Source of the DNA: Saccharomycopsis malanga | Taxonomy: Eukaryota; Ascomycota; Saccharomycetes; Ascoideales; Saccharomycopsidaceae | Direction of reading: 5' to 3' | NCBI GenBank assembly: GCA_004014935.1 | Contig: CP025322.1 | Location: forward strand, 1,550,001-1,614,000 | DNA: 64,000 nt | Shown: in pieces, positions 19,942-31,530 of the stretch | Position numbering within the stretch: position 1 is the stretch's first letter | How the letters are laid out: every line of letters starts with the position of its first letter | Notes under the pieces: generated by a model | Seen by the model: the letters and a program-made list of their open reading frames with translations, nothing else | Databases searched by the model: none | What the model was told of the DNA's origin: nothing | Made by a program: the position numbers and the translations under genes

Positions 19942-22455
19942 ATGAATGTGTTAGTGTACTCAGGTAGGTGCGTTGTTTTGACTTTTGATATGAGAGGGGT
20001 TTTAGATGGAAATAATGAACAATGTTGGTAGTATTGGACATGTGATAGCCAATGATATAATATTCATAATAATGAATATGTAATATTGACTGGTTGTAAT
20101 TTTGAAATGTGAAAGTGGATGAAAAATTTTCTGTTATTTTGCTGAACAAATTTGATTGATTGCTGGCAATGTTGCATTGTTTATTCTATTATGGACAATG
20201 ATTGAAGGCTAACTCTTGTTAGCTAATGGGAATATCGTCAATCCAAGCACTTACTGATTGACTGAATAGTCTGTTTCTTTTTAATCTTGTGTAACAATAT
20301 TATCGTCAATTGTTGATACTGGTCATTACTATATTATCAATATTTCTGTTCATTACTATATTTTACAAATTGTTGATAATACACTCAACCCTCTCAATGC
20401 TAAAACACTCAGTTACTAACATTTTTAGGGGCTGGAACTACAGCAGAGTCAGTAAAGCACTGTCTTCACACGCTTAGACGGTTTTTGTCGCCACATTATG
20501 CGGTAATCAGTGTAGATGCCAAAGTGCTCAAGAATGAGCCTTGGGCAGAAAAGACTTCGTTGCTTGTGTTTCCTGGCGGAGCTGACTTGCCATTTTGTAG
20601 AGAGTTTAATGGCGAAGGCAATCGTAAGATCAAAAAGTTTGTCAAAAAGGGTGGACGGTATATTGGGTTCTGTGCTGGTGCTTATTATGCTGCCAGCAGG
20701 TTAGAGTTTGAAACTGGCACTGAGATGGAAGTCAGTGGGTCTCGTGAGTTGGGTTTTTTCCCTGGAACTGCCAAGGGCACTGCTTTCAAAGGGTTTCGGT
20801 ACGGTTCAAACAGTGGCGAACGCGCTGCCAAATGTTCGATTGAAATGCAAATTGAAGGATTCAATGTGTCATATGATTCTTTTATTTCGCATTACAATGG
20901 TGGTCCAACATTTTACGATGCCGAAAAGTTTGAAAATGTAGAGATTTTGTCCAAATACCAAGATCCATTGGATGTTGATTCTGGTGCTGCCAAGCTGAAT
21001 GCTGCAGTCATTTATTGCAAGGTTGGTGATGGAGGTGCTGTTCTATTTGGACCGCATTGTGAATTTGATCCTACATTGCTCAGATTTACCATCCCAAAGA
21101 AGTCTACAGAGTTGTTGGATCAGTTAGATGCTGCGGCACTGCAAAGAGATTATTTTCTCAGATTGGTTTTCTTGAAACTCGGCTTGAAAGTAAATAATAT
21201 TGAAGATTTGAAAGTGCCTAAACTAACACCGCTTATCTTGTCATCAATGTCTGACACTGCGGTCTCTCAGATTATTTCTGATATTGAAAAAGATATTGGC
21301 TACTCTGATGAAGAACATACCATTATCAATGCTCCCAATGACACCTTCCATGTGTGCCGAATTACCGATAACGAGACATCTACACATATTAAGATGCACG
21401 ACCAAAACTACGAAGATCCAGACTCTGCTGTCAAGGAACTTTGGGTTTACGAAAACGGGGACAAACCTTCTAATAAAATCACACCCTACTTTAGCATCAG
21501 ATCCTACTTTTCTTATTTGGATGATTGCTGGAACGAAGCTCATCACCGTGGTACGTTTGGTGCCACTCTTCTTTACGGAGAAATTCTTACATCCACTAAT
21601 ACTCTTCTTGAAAAAAACTACAAGGTGCTCTCTCACTTGCCAGATGGCTTCACTGCTATAGGAACAACTCAAGTTTCGGGGCGAGGACGTGGAGGAAACG
21701 TGTGGGTTAGCCCAATGGGCACTCTTTCCATATCGACAGTTGTTCGCTTGTCTATCGCAGACTCTAAAATCGCCCCAGTGGTGTTTGTTCAGTATTTAAC
21801 CAGTATGGCGATGGTAGAGGCCGTCATGTCTTACGGAGGCAACCAAGAAAGCGGCTATGCCGAAATGCCAATACGCCTCAAATGGCCTAACGACATCTAC
21901 ATCCAAAAACCAGAAACCATAGGCCAGCAGACAAATGCTAAATACGTATATGAACTTGATCCTGTTTATGTGAAAATCGGAGGTTTGTTGATCAACACCC
22001 TTGTCCAGGACTCCAGCTATGTTTTGGTCATTGGATGCGGTGTCAACGTCTCCAATGCAGGCCCTACCACCTCTCTAAACTTAGTCTTGAGCAAAATCAA
22101 TGAAGAGAGAAAGACTCGCCGTCTAGCTCCTCTTGCCCCATTCATAGTCGAAAAGTTGGCCGCAAAGTTTATGTTTTGCGTAGAGAAACTCTTCCTGGAG
22201 TTTCAAATTGCAGGCTTCAAGCCGCTCCTACCAAGATATTACAAGTACTGGTTGCACAATAACCAGATAGTAACCTTGGGTAGTGTAGACAACAGCAAGG
22301 CTCGTATCACCGGCATCTCCAGTGACTATGGTTTGCTTGTGGTGGAAAAGTTGAACCGTGATGATTCAGCTACAGGTCAGTTTCTTGAGTTGCAGCCAGA
22401 TGGAAACTCATTTGATATGTTCAACGGTTTGATTACCAGAAAGCAAGCCCGCTAG
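19942..22455 (+). CDS. BPL1: Biotin--protein ligase (two exons)
   Basis: Biotin:apoprotein ligase, which makes biotinyl-AMP and attaches biotin to carboxylases (Acc1, Pyc). The N-terminus is in a 22-nt first exon (19942-19963) coding MNVLVYS plus one base. A 465-bp intron (19964-20428) follows, with donor GTAGGT and branch TACTAAC at 20414-20420, and exon 2 then continues GAGTTAESVKH. This joins to match the S. cerevisiae start MNVLVYNGPGTTPGSVKH, giving 682 aa against 690. Residues 1-260 form the glutaminase-like N-terminal domain (FPGGADLP, GFCAGAYYA). The catalytic BirA-type domain has the ATP/biotin loop GRGRGGNVW near residue 420, then KWPNDIY and KIGGLLINT, and ends in the C-terminal ligase subdomain. 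Unspliced, the frame has no ATG at the conserved start. Confidence 0.92.
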
Positions 22456-23224
22456 TTTGTATTATAGTGTATTGTTTCAATAACAAGTTTGTTTATGATA
22501 GTATTGTAAGTTGCCATAAAATGGTCCAGTATTAATGAGCTATTAACAAATTGTTTATCAATTTTATGGGGTTTAATATTCATTTATAATAAAAGCCTTG
22601 GGCAACCGTATATGATAGGAATTGTAAAAAACAGTTGAAAGCAAATCAGTATAGTGTCTTGAAATGTATCCCCTGTATTTTACTTCAAAAACAGTCGACA
22701 GTACTTTACTGTTTAATTCCATACTCAAAAGCTAGTTTCTAAAAATCTAACTAAAAGTCTTGTCTTTACGTTCCTCTCGTAATTGCCTTGAACTTAGCTT
22801 TTTTGTTTTTCAATACTTGAAAATCCACCTATCAATTCATTGTATTTGTATGAAATTACGGTATAAATTCACTTAATTGTTTTGCCCTTTTACTATTTTC
22901 CTTGCATGCTCAATTACCTTGTAATTAAAAAACTTTATTCTCTGAAAGATACTAATTGCTTGCCATACAACAACTACATAACAGAGAAATCAGAAAATAA
23001 AATATAAAAAACAAAAGATTTTATTTATGAAAATGTTTTTACAATTTTCTAACAATTAATAAACAAGTAGCAAAAAAAATTGATACAAATTGGAAAATAA
23101 AAAAAAAAAAATTTTTGGGTTTTTGATACACTTATACGAATGTACAGCAGACACATGTACTTGATTTTTTATGGGATTTTGAGACTTTATTACTTTTTTC
23201 TGGTCTATTATTATCTCACGAGTT
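22456..23224. other. Convergent spacer, BPL1 / RPO21
   Basis: About 770 bp between convergent genes. AT-rich with A/T runs, including the RPO21 3'UTR end. The ORF that overlaps the CTD repeats on another frame of the minus strand (23056-24114) is a shadow of the heptads. No other feature is supported. Confidence 0.5.
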
Positions 23225-26200
23225 TTATTTCTTCTCATCCTTCTCCTTTGGTGGGTTGTATGGAGAAGAAGGCGAGTAAGAAGGAGATCCTGGATAGTAT
23301 GTAGGAGAGGTAGGTGAGTAACTAGGGGAAGTTGGGGAATAACTAGGAGATGTAGGCGAGTAACTAGGGGAAGTTGGGGAATAACTAGGAGATGTAGGTG
23401 AATAACTAGGAGAAGTTGGGGAGTAAGATGGTGATGTTGGGGAGTAAGATGGTGATGTAGGGGAGTAAGATGGTGATGTTGGTGAATAAGATGGTGATGT
23501 TGGTGAATAAGATGGTGATGTTGGTGAATATGATGGTGATGTTGGTGAATAAGATGGTGATGTTGGTGAATAAGATGGCGATGTTGGGGAGTAAGATGGT
23601 GATGTTGGTGAATAAGAAGGAGAAGTAGGTGAATATGATGGAGAGGTTGGTGAATATGATGGAGAGGTTGGTGAATATGATGGAGAGGTTGGTGAATATG
23701 ATGGAGAGGTTGGTGAATATGATGGAGAGGTTGGTGAGTATGACGGAGAGGTTGGTGAATATGATGGAGAAGTAGGTGAATAACTTGGAGATGATGGAGC
23801 AAAACCTCCTGGAGCGTATCCAGGACTAGAAACAAATGTACCAGGAGATGTTGGTTGGTAGTCGGTGTAAGGAGAAGTGGTTGCCATTGGAGAAGTAGCA
23901 CTGTAAGGACTTTGCACACCGCCTCCATAAACTGAAAAACCGCCTTGGTTATCGGCAGCACTGTTATCGTGGATAGGAGAAAAGTTGATGTCCTCGTCAA
24001 TTTCAATGTCTTCTTCGTACATTGCAGAGCCAGAGTCATAAGGAGTGGCAGAACCCTCGACAACGCCAGTCTTAGCAGCAGCAGCAGAAGGCAAGTGGAT
24101 GTTGTAAGGAACATCAGAGAGCATTTCCTCGTTGATCAAAAGATCAAAGACACCAGTACCGACAGGAGCCATTTGGCCTAACAACACATTTTCTGAGACA
24201 CCACCGCAATCGTCTAATTCTGCGGCAGCACCGGCATCAAGTAAGATTTCAACGGTTTCCTCGAAGGAAGCACGCATTAAAGCACCAGTGTTATTTCTAT
24301 TAATACCATGACGGGTGATAGCCATCAAATGACCACGGGAAGTCATGGCGTCAATCAACAAAGCCATGTGACGGTAGTTGACGTAGGAACCACCAAAAGA
24401 AATGACTTTGAAGGTTTCTTTGTAAAGAACCTCGCGCGCAGCCTCCATACCCAAGACAGACAACACCTCAACAAAGTTATTGGAGTACGTGCGCTTGTAA
24501 TCGACGCCTTCGACAGCCAAGACCTCGGCAAGGTTGACACCGTCTGTTTCCAAGATGGTTTCGGAGGTCTTCTTGAAACTTCCAGCGTCGTCGAGCACCA
24601 TGTGGTGTTCGTTTTTAGAAATGAACACCTTGGAAACGTCCTCGATGCCTCGGAGTGAAAGACCCAAGATATGAGCCTCGATCTTCTTTAAGATCTGGTC
24701 CTCCTCCGCCTCAACCTCTTCATTGTAAGCCTTTTTATCGCGCACAATACGGCAACGGATAACCAATTTCTGAGATGACGCGTCCTCGGACCAGATTATG
24801 AAAAGGTCTGAGCCAAACGACAGTTTAATGGTCTCTGCGACCTGACTTAAGGTGACCTGTTTATCAAACAAACTGCGGCGATCGATTTCAAAACGAAGCA
24901 ACCATGGAGACTGCTGATCCAATGTGCGTTCAGTTTCCTCGTCAGGAATCGAAAAAAAACCTTCAACCAAGTCCACATCTTCTTCGATCACTGTCGACTG
25001 TGGGTCTGGATCGTAGAACACTTCTGTGAGTGACACAATATCTTCAATTGTTGAGTACTGGATGGCAGCCTGGACGGTCTTGGCCTTCATTTCATCCTGA
25101 GCGTACTCAGGAGTCAAGTAAATGGTCAACGATGGTGTTTTGATGTTCTTAGCGACATTCAAAATTTCCTTCAACCGTGGCACACCAAGCGTCACGTTCT
25201 TTGATGACACACCAGCATAATGGAAAGTGTTCAATGTCATCTGTGTTGCTGGTTCACCAATTGACTGTGCGGCAAGTACCCCGACCATTTCACCCGGATG
25301 CACACACGATCTCTGGAACAACTCCTCAATCTTACCAACAACCCAGTTGAACGCGTCCGTGTTCAAACGGTACTCTTCAATAACTCTACGTGCTGCCAAC
25401 CGCGACCGGATAAGACATTGGAATAATGATGTTGCATTCTGCTGTGCCTCTGCCAATAACTCGCCGTTTCCGCGCACCACTACAAGCCGTCTGCAAAGCT
25501 CTCTAGTCTTATGGACAATGTAATCGAGCTGCAAATCGCTGGCCTTGTTTCTGTCCACGTGGAAGATCTGTTGCGAGTTCTGCACAACTCTCCGGAGGTT
25601 CACAGGCAAAGGCCACTTATGTTCTCCTGTAGGGAACACCTCTCTAAGGAACTGCCTATCTTTGACCAACTGTTCGTACTCGGCATCCAATACCTTCTGA
25701 AGCTCGACATCACCACGGATGTCGTCGCCATACTCTAGCAACGATGCGTCAATCATTTTAGACGCATCCATCAAGTCAATCTTGTAGCGTTGATCAAATG
25801 CCGCGTCTGAAGCAGTCAACGAATCTAATGGCTGTGTTTCGACTTGTGTACCGTCCAAGCCATCCTCTCCATACACAAACTGAAGAACTGTACCAGTGGA
25901 GTTTCTCACTGTTCCGTCGTAATGAACCGTAATGTCCTCCAAAGCCTTAACCAACCGTCTTTGGATATATCCGGTCTCTGCGGTCTTAACGGCAGTATCG
26001 ATCAAACCTTCTCTACCGGCCATGGCATGGAAAAAGAACTCCTGAGGCGTCAAACCTCGCAAATACGAATTCTCAATAAAACCCTTTGATTCTGGACTGA
26101 AGTCGTCCTTGGTGAAATGTGGCAATGTTCTGTCTGCAAAACCAAATGGAATACGCTTACCTTCAACCATTTGCTGACCCACACATGCTGACATTTGCGA

Positions 26201-28647
26201 AATGTTGATGAAAGAACCCTTAGATCCCGAAATAACCATCTGCTTCACATTGTTTGAATCCTTTAACGACTTCTCCGAAAACTTACCCACGTCATCTCTA
26301 GCCTTGTTCAAAAGTTGTGCCACATTTGCTTCAAAAGCTTCTCTAAGTGTCATACCTGGTTCAGGTTGTAATCGGTTTGCATGTGCATCAAGAATAACTT
26401 CTTGCACCTTTTGTTTTGCGGCATTAATTGTCGTTGTAATCTTTGTCATGGTGCTCTTGTCTGCAATTGTGTCTCCAATACCAATGGAGAACCCGTTATG
26501 AAGCAACCAGTAATTCACAATCTTTTGGATATTACCAAACAATTGTGCACAAACACTGTGGCCCTTTTCTCTAAAAACAGTATGGATCAACCCGCCAGCA
26601 GACGAGCCCACTGTCTTCTTATTCACCACACCGAACATAATCTCACCATTAAGAATCAACATACCATCGTCCGCTGGAGACAAGTATGTGGTTTTCTCTT
26701 CAAACCGTATAAGGTTGATTCCTTCTGGAATTGCCATTGACAACATCTGCTTACCTGTCCACAAAGGTTTTGGTCGCAAGATGGTAGGTTGAGGAACAAT
26801 ACCATTCCAGTCCTTAATCCAATAGCAAATGTTCATTACCTGGTCGTACTCGATGAAAATGTCTTTCAAGGTCATCTTCCGGACGCCACACAAAGTGTCT
26901 TGCACAATTCCCATCACAGGCTTATTCGACTGTGGGGAAATGATTTGTAACGGAACTGCTGCCAAGTTTTTCAACTCTGAGCGAGTCTCGTGCGACTGTG
27001 GAACGTGCAAATTCATTTCATCACCATCGAAATCAGCATTGTAAGGGGATGTCACCGACAAGTTGATACGGAACGTCGAGAACGGCATTACTTTTACCCT
27101 ATGAGCCATCATAGACATTTTATGTAATGAAGGTTGTCTATTGAACAACACTGGATCTTCGTCAATCAAATGCCGCTCGACTTTCCAACCATATTGCAAC
27201 TGTATATCACCAGCACGCTTGTGATAACGAAGGTCAATACGGTCACCGGTGTCTCGGATGACATATTTGGCACCAGGATGTTCATTAGGTCCGTTCCTCA
27301 CATATTCTGTCAAACGATGGATATTGTAAGGAGTCACAATCTCTGGATATGTCAATGTCCGTGCGATAGAACGAGGAACACCGACTTGATCCAAATCAAG
27401 ATTAGGATCACCAGAAATAACTGTACGGGCGGAGAAATCAACTCTTTTTCCCATCAAATTACCTCTGACTCTACCTTCTTTACCTTTCAATCTTGCACGG
27501 ATCGATTTGATCGGTCTACCAGACTTTTGCAATGCCACAGGTTGTCCAGCAATGTCGTTATCCATATAAGTGGCAACGTGGTATTGCAAAAGAGATTCAA
27601 ACTCGGTAATAACGTGTGCTGGTGAGCCATCCATTTCCAATTTTTGCACATTGATGTTGGCTTTCAAGATTTCGGCTAATTTATACGTCAAGTCATCTTC
27701 ACCTCTTGCTGTCTCGTTAAAAGCAATCGAAGGACGCACTGGAGGAGGAGGCACAGGTAATACAGTAAGAATTAGCCATTCTGGTCTAGCATAATCTACA
27801 TCAAATCCTAATAAGACGGCATCTTCATCAGAAATATGTTTGAAAACATTCAAGATTTCACTTGGAGTCAACAAACGTTTCTCAGGTTGTGCGTCGGCAT
27901 CCTCGTTGTTCTTATCCTTCTTCCAAGTACCCCAAAGTTTCAAGCCTTCCTTTCTAACAGTAGGCTGGAAATTGCCACAACCGCCATTTGTGATTGGGTT
28001 CTCGCTGTCATTATTCTCCAATTCCTCCTCTGTAGGCAAGTCTGCATCACAAACCATTTTGGTTTTGCTGAGTTGCCATATAGCCTGGAATCTCTTACGA
28101 GGGTCCTTGATTTTCATGACCATTTCCATTGAAGGAGCTTTTTTGTCCAACAATAGCTTACCACAATGCATACATACACATTCACACACCTTTTTGATCT
28201 TTGCAATAAACCCAATGTGAAACACTGGCTTAGCCAACTCAATATGACCAAAATGGCCTGGACATTCAAACATATCCTCACCACAGGTCTGGCATTTGAA
28301 CGCCCGGTCTATGGTACCTAGACGTGGGTCATTCAAACCTCCTTCCCTAAGCCTCTTATTCTCATCCATAATTTCAGGAAATTCAACTTTTGCCACACTG
28401 ATTGCACGCTATTAACTGATTAGCATTTAATTCCATCAACAACGCCTTACCTCCTTTCTTTAAATACTTACTGTTTCTTCCGGTGAAAAAAGCCCAAATT
28501 GGAGCTGACACTTGTTAGTACACGTCTTTTTAATTAAACGCCATCCCGATGGCAAAACATCCAGCGCTTATCTGTAATCTAAAAGAAACTTACCTCCTTC
28601 ACCGTACGAAGAGGTGCACTTGAATATGCAAACGATCTTGTAGCCAT
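23225..28647 (-). CDS. RPO21: RNA polymerase II largest subunit Rpb1 (three exons)
   Basis: Rpb1, 1756 aa. Exon 1 is 28594-28647 (18 codons, ending TVKE). Intron 1 is 28505-28593, with donor GTAAGT and branch TACTAAC. Exon 2 is a 33-nt micro-exon, 28472-28504, coding [11 protein letters not shown]. Intron 2 is 28409-28471, with donor GTAAGT and branch-like TGCTAAT. Exon 3 is 23225-28408 and begins [12 protein letters not shown]. The join reproduces the family N-terminus ([26 protein letters not shown] in S. cerevisiae). Zinc-cluster cysteines ([17 protein letters not shown]), the active-site [10 protein letters not shown], the trigger loop region and the funnel are all present. The C-terminal domain has 23 consecutive YSPTSP[S/T] heptads, followed by two degenerate repeats ([14 protein letters not shown]) and a basic tip. 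The whole is one subunit of the twelve-subunit enzyme. Confidence 0.95.
23300..23790 (-). repeat. CTD heptad tandem repeat of Rpb1
   Basis: A 21-bp minisatellite coding for the Pol II CTD. From the first (Y codon at 23782) to the last canonical heptad (Y codon at 23320) the spacing is an exact multiple of 21 bp, giving 23 units. Groups of neighbouring units share codon choices, for example several with the same GGAGAGGTTGGTGAATATGA string around 23640-23770, which points to recent local duplication and homogenisation. Confidence 0.92.
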
Positions 28648-29004
28648 ATTCAAAGTGTTCAAAAAATGAATTCACTGAATTAATGATAGATTAATCCAAT
28701 GATTCTCCCACTTGAAACTATCTCTGTTGTAATAATAACGCAACGCCTTACATTTTGCTCGTTTTTTTCTACTTTTCAACTTTTGTGAAAAACAACCTAT
28801 TCACCCCATCCGTACACCACTAAGGTTATGATATATTGTGCACATGATTGATGCGTGATAGTGTGGCTAGGCGCGTACTAACGCATAATAATACATACTG
28901 ATACATTTACTCATACAAATAGATGATAATAAGATCATTGATTATACAAGAAAAGTCTAATAATAATGTTATAAAAAAAATGTGAATTTGATTTATAAAT
29001 GTAT
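28648..29004. other. RPO21 promoter / CPR6 3' flank
   Basis: About 360 bp between two genes on the minus strand. The right part holds the CPR6 3'UTR region and the left the RPO21 promoter. No additional gene is seen. Confidence 0.5.
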
Positions 29005-30099
29005 TCAAGAGAAAAATTTGTTGAAAGCAGCTTTTTCCTTTTGAATTCTCAACTTTTGGCTTTTTTTAGTGTCTTGAATAGCTTTGGTAATTGCAGGATC
29101 GTTAGGAATCAATTTCAAAGCCTGGTTCAAATCTTCTAATGCTTCTTGTTCATTTTTACTTTTGAGATATGCAACCCCACGTCTGTACAAAGCTTTAGAC
29201 CGTTGTTTTTCGCTGATACCTTCGCATTCCAATGCTTCGGTTGCTACAGTGATTACTTGCTTGTAATTTGCAACTTTGAGAGCTACAAGAGACAAGTTCA
29301 AAAACGCAGACAACTTGAGTTTGTTCAATCTGTCAATGTTCTCCTCGGACAAATCGTCTGGAAAGTACTCATTGACATAATTTCTGACCTTGGAAAACTT
29401 TTTATACGCCTTGTGGACATCTCCTTCAGCCAAAAGGCTGGTGGCAATGTTTTTGACCGTTTCAATGGCTTTGAAAACACTTTCCGGATCGTCCATGTTC
29501 ACCTTGTCGTCGTCTACCAAGTATTCTTCATAAATGTCCCCGGTTCCGTCATCCTCTACAAAACTAGGAATTTCTGCACCTTCTGGTAATTCCCCAGCAT
29601 CTGCTATAACAACGTCCTGAAGCGGCTTGTCGTTAGACGTTTCTAACCGCTCAATCTGTCTTACAAGCCCTTTTCCACTAATAAGCTTACCAAATACTAC
29701 ATGTTTGCCATCAAGATGACTCGTTGGGACAGTCGTGATGAAAAACTGCGACCCGTTAGTGTTTGGACCTGCATTAGCCATCGAAAGCAAAAATGGCTGG
29801 TCATGTTTGAGCTGGAAATTCTCATCTTCAAACTTTTCTCCATATATCGACTCTCCACCTGTCCCATTTCCCGCTGTAAAATCGCCCCCCTGGATCATAA
29901 AATCCTTAATCACTCTATGGAACGTGCTGCCCTTGTACCACAATGGCTTGCCTGAAGCCCCCACCCCCTTTTCTCCTGTGGCAAGTGCTCTAAAGTTCTC
30001 TGCTGTCTTTGGAACAATATCATTGAAAAGTTCAAAAACAAGTTTTCCTTTGGCTTCACCGCCAATTGAAATGTCAAAAAATACTCTGGAACGTCCCAT
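29005..30099 (-). CDS. CPR6: Cyclophilin-40 peptidyl-prolyl isomerase (Hsp90 co-chaperone)
   Basis: 364-aa Cpr6/Cyp40 (371 aa in S. cerevisiae). Residues 1-170 are a cyclophilin PPIase domain with the catalytic segment [15 protein letters not shown], the [11 protein letters not shown] motif and [11 protein letters not shown] linker follows, then three TPR motifs (about 200-350: ...[16 protein letters not shown]..., [25 protein letters not shown]) that dock on the C-terminal MEEVD of Hsp90. The C-terminus is basic and ends in KFFS. The ORF is intact with an ATG at 30099. The EVE-domain gene lies about 130 bp upstream, in the same orientation. Expression in relatives is heat-shock responsive; no heat-shock element was assigned here. 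Confidence 0.95.
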   Translation of the reverse strand: MGRSRVFFDISIGGEAKGKLVFELFNDIVPKTAENFRALATGEKGVGASGKPLWYKGSTFHRVIKDFMIQGGDFTAGNGTGGESIYGEKFEDENFQLKHDQPFLLSMANAGPNTNGSQFFITTVPTSHLDGKHVVFGKLISGKGLVRQIERLETSNDKPLQDVVIADAGELPEGAEIPSFVEDDGTGDIYEEYLVDDDKVNMDDPESVFKAIETVKNIATSLLAEGDVHKAYKKFSKVRNYVNEYFPDDLSEENIDRLNKLKLSAFLNLSLVALKVANYKQVITVATEALECEGISEKQRSKALYRRGVAYLKSKNEQEALEDLNQALKLIPNDPAITKAIQDTKKSQKLRIQKEKAAFNKFFS

Positions 30100-30231
30100 T
30101 GCAACTCAGTTTGCTTATAACTATACAGAGATTGCTTTAAAATTTACACTTCGCTCATTCTTCATTATATATATATTTATATTTATATATCTATGGCGAA
30201 ATTTTAAGAACCTTCCAGAACATATGCTATG

Positions 30232-30975
30232 TTATGAGCCCTGTTGGATTTCCTGCGGGACAATAAGCTCCCGCGGGACGTTGCAGTCCAAATCATCAAC
30301 AATATCCTGCATACTTTCCATTTTTAATATTTCCTTGTATTCCTCGTAGCTTACTGGAATAACACTCAAACGACTGCGATGCACAAGACCAAAATCTTTC
30401 AAGACCCCTCCTTTATTGGTGGCGTCCTTGAGTTCCAGCAAACGCACTTTTCTCCTGAACCGCCTATAAAACGTCACGTCGGGACACCACCATTTGGGGC
30501 TGTCTGGCAGTGATTTTGGGTCATAATACGGGTCACCTGCAACAAATTGGCTAGGGTCGGGAGATGCTTCATGGGACACTTGGGCCACTCCCACAATACC
30601 TGGAATGGGGCAGTTTGAATGGTAAAATAAGCAAAAGTCGCCTACTTGCATATGTAACAAGTTGTTGCGCGCCTCGTAATTTCTAACGCCGTTCCAGGGC
30701 TCATGCGTCACTTTGACAAGATCTTCAAGCGAAAACGATACATCCTTACCGGATTCCATGCGCGATACAGGCTCGGATTTGATGAGCCAGTACCTTTTAC
30801 CATTGTGACTTGCAAACTTTGGTGGTTTTCCCGGCACTGGTTTGTTTGGGACAGTGTTGCTTACAGATGCGTGATCTTGCGTTCTTTTTGCAGGTCGCTT
30901 GTTTTTAGACAGCTTTCTAGGCGCCTTGGAGCCGCTCCCTGTCTGATTCTTATTTTTTTTCACGGTAACGCCCAT
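30232..30975 (-). CDS. EVE-domain (THYN1-like) protein
   Basis: Homologue of thymocyte nuclear protein 1, a PUA-fold EVE domain thought to bind modified nucleotides in DNA or RNA. The first ATG (30975) gives 247 aa; the frame continues to a TTG further upstream within a T-rich run, which is less likely as a start. Residues 1-45 are Lys/Arg-rich (a probable nuclear signal) and then the EVE fold begins at YWLIKSEP, with WNGVRNYEARN, GDFCLFYHS, GIVGVAQV, DPSQF and WWCPDVTF in order, ending in SRLSVIPVS. The domain is complete. The role in yeast is not established. It shares a divergent promoter region with the cyclin gene to the right. Confidence 0.9.
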   Translation of the reverse strand: MGVTVKKNKNQTGSGSKAPRKLSKNKRPAKRTQDHASVSNTVPNKPVPGKPPKFASHNGKRYWLIKSEPVSRMESGKDVSFSLEDLVKVTHEPWNGVRNYEARNNLLHMQVGDFCLFYHSNCPIPGIVGVAQVSHEASPDPSQFVAGDPYYDPKSLPDSPKWWCPDVTFYRRFRRKVRLLELKDATNKGGVLKDFGLVHRSRLSVIPVSYEEYKEILKMESMQDIVDDLDCNVPRELIVPQEIQQGS

Positions 30976-31530
30976 GTGCAGTTTTTTTGTTTTTTTTTTT
31001 TTTTTTGCCAATGCACATGCACTGCATACTGCACTTAACTGTACCCTGGCTTCTCAATAGCTCACTCACACTTTTGGTAAAATACTGAATTACCAGTAAA
31101 TGTTTCCCGGGGCACATAACCGGCTTTTATATTGCATAGAGGTGCAGGAGAGATGAAGGTAAAGAATTACGCTTGAGAAATCAAGACGATAACATACAGA
31201 ACTGATACAATATATGTAAGTCAGCAGGCAAGATATTATGATAAAAAATAATGATAAAAAAAGCATCACTTGTCTTCCCCTGGCGGCAGTACTAAAAAAC
31301 AGACGTCGGTACCAGGCAGTGCGCGCAGCATCGCGCATTACCATGCATCAACATGCATAAACTAAGTTAAGGTATGGTACTGGTCACCATGAATTGCCAG
31401 AAAGAGGAGGAAATACCACTAGAGCAGTAGTAAATTTGGATTGGCAAGTTGAAAGATCGGCCCAGGCATTCTATTGCCAGGTTCCTGTGCGGTGGAGGAG
31501 CCACAGGCGGGATCTCAGGGGCTTTGGTAT
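30976..31530. other. Divergent promoter, EVE / cyclin
   Basis: About 550 bp between divergent genes. An A/T-rich left part with a long T run precedes the EVE start; the right part is more GC-balanced. No gene, RNA or element copy is recognised. Confidence 0.45.

Noticed and set aside
23056-24114. 352-aa His/Leu-rich ORF within RPO21
   Set aside because: Out-of-frame shadow of the CTD heptad repeats.
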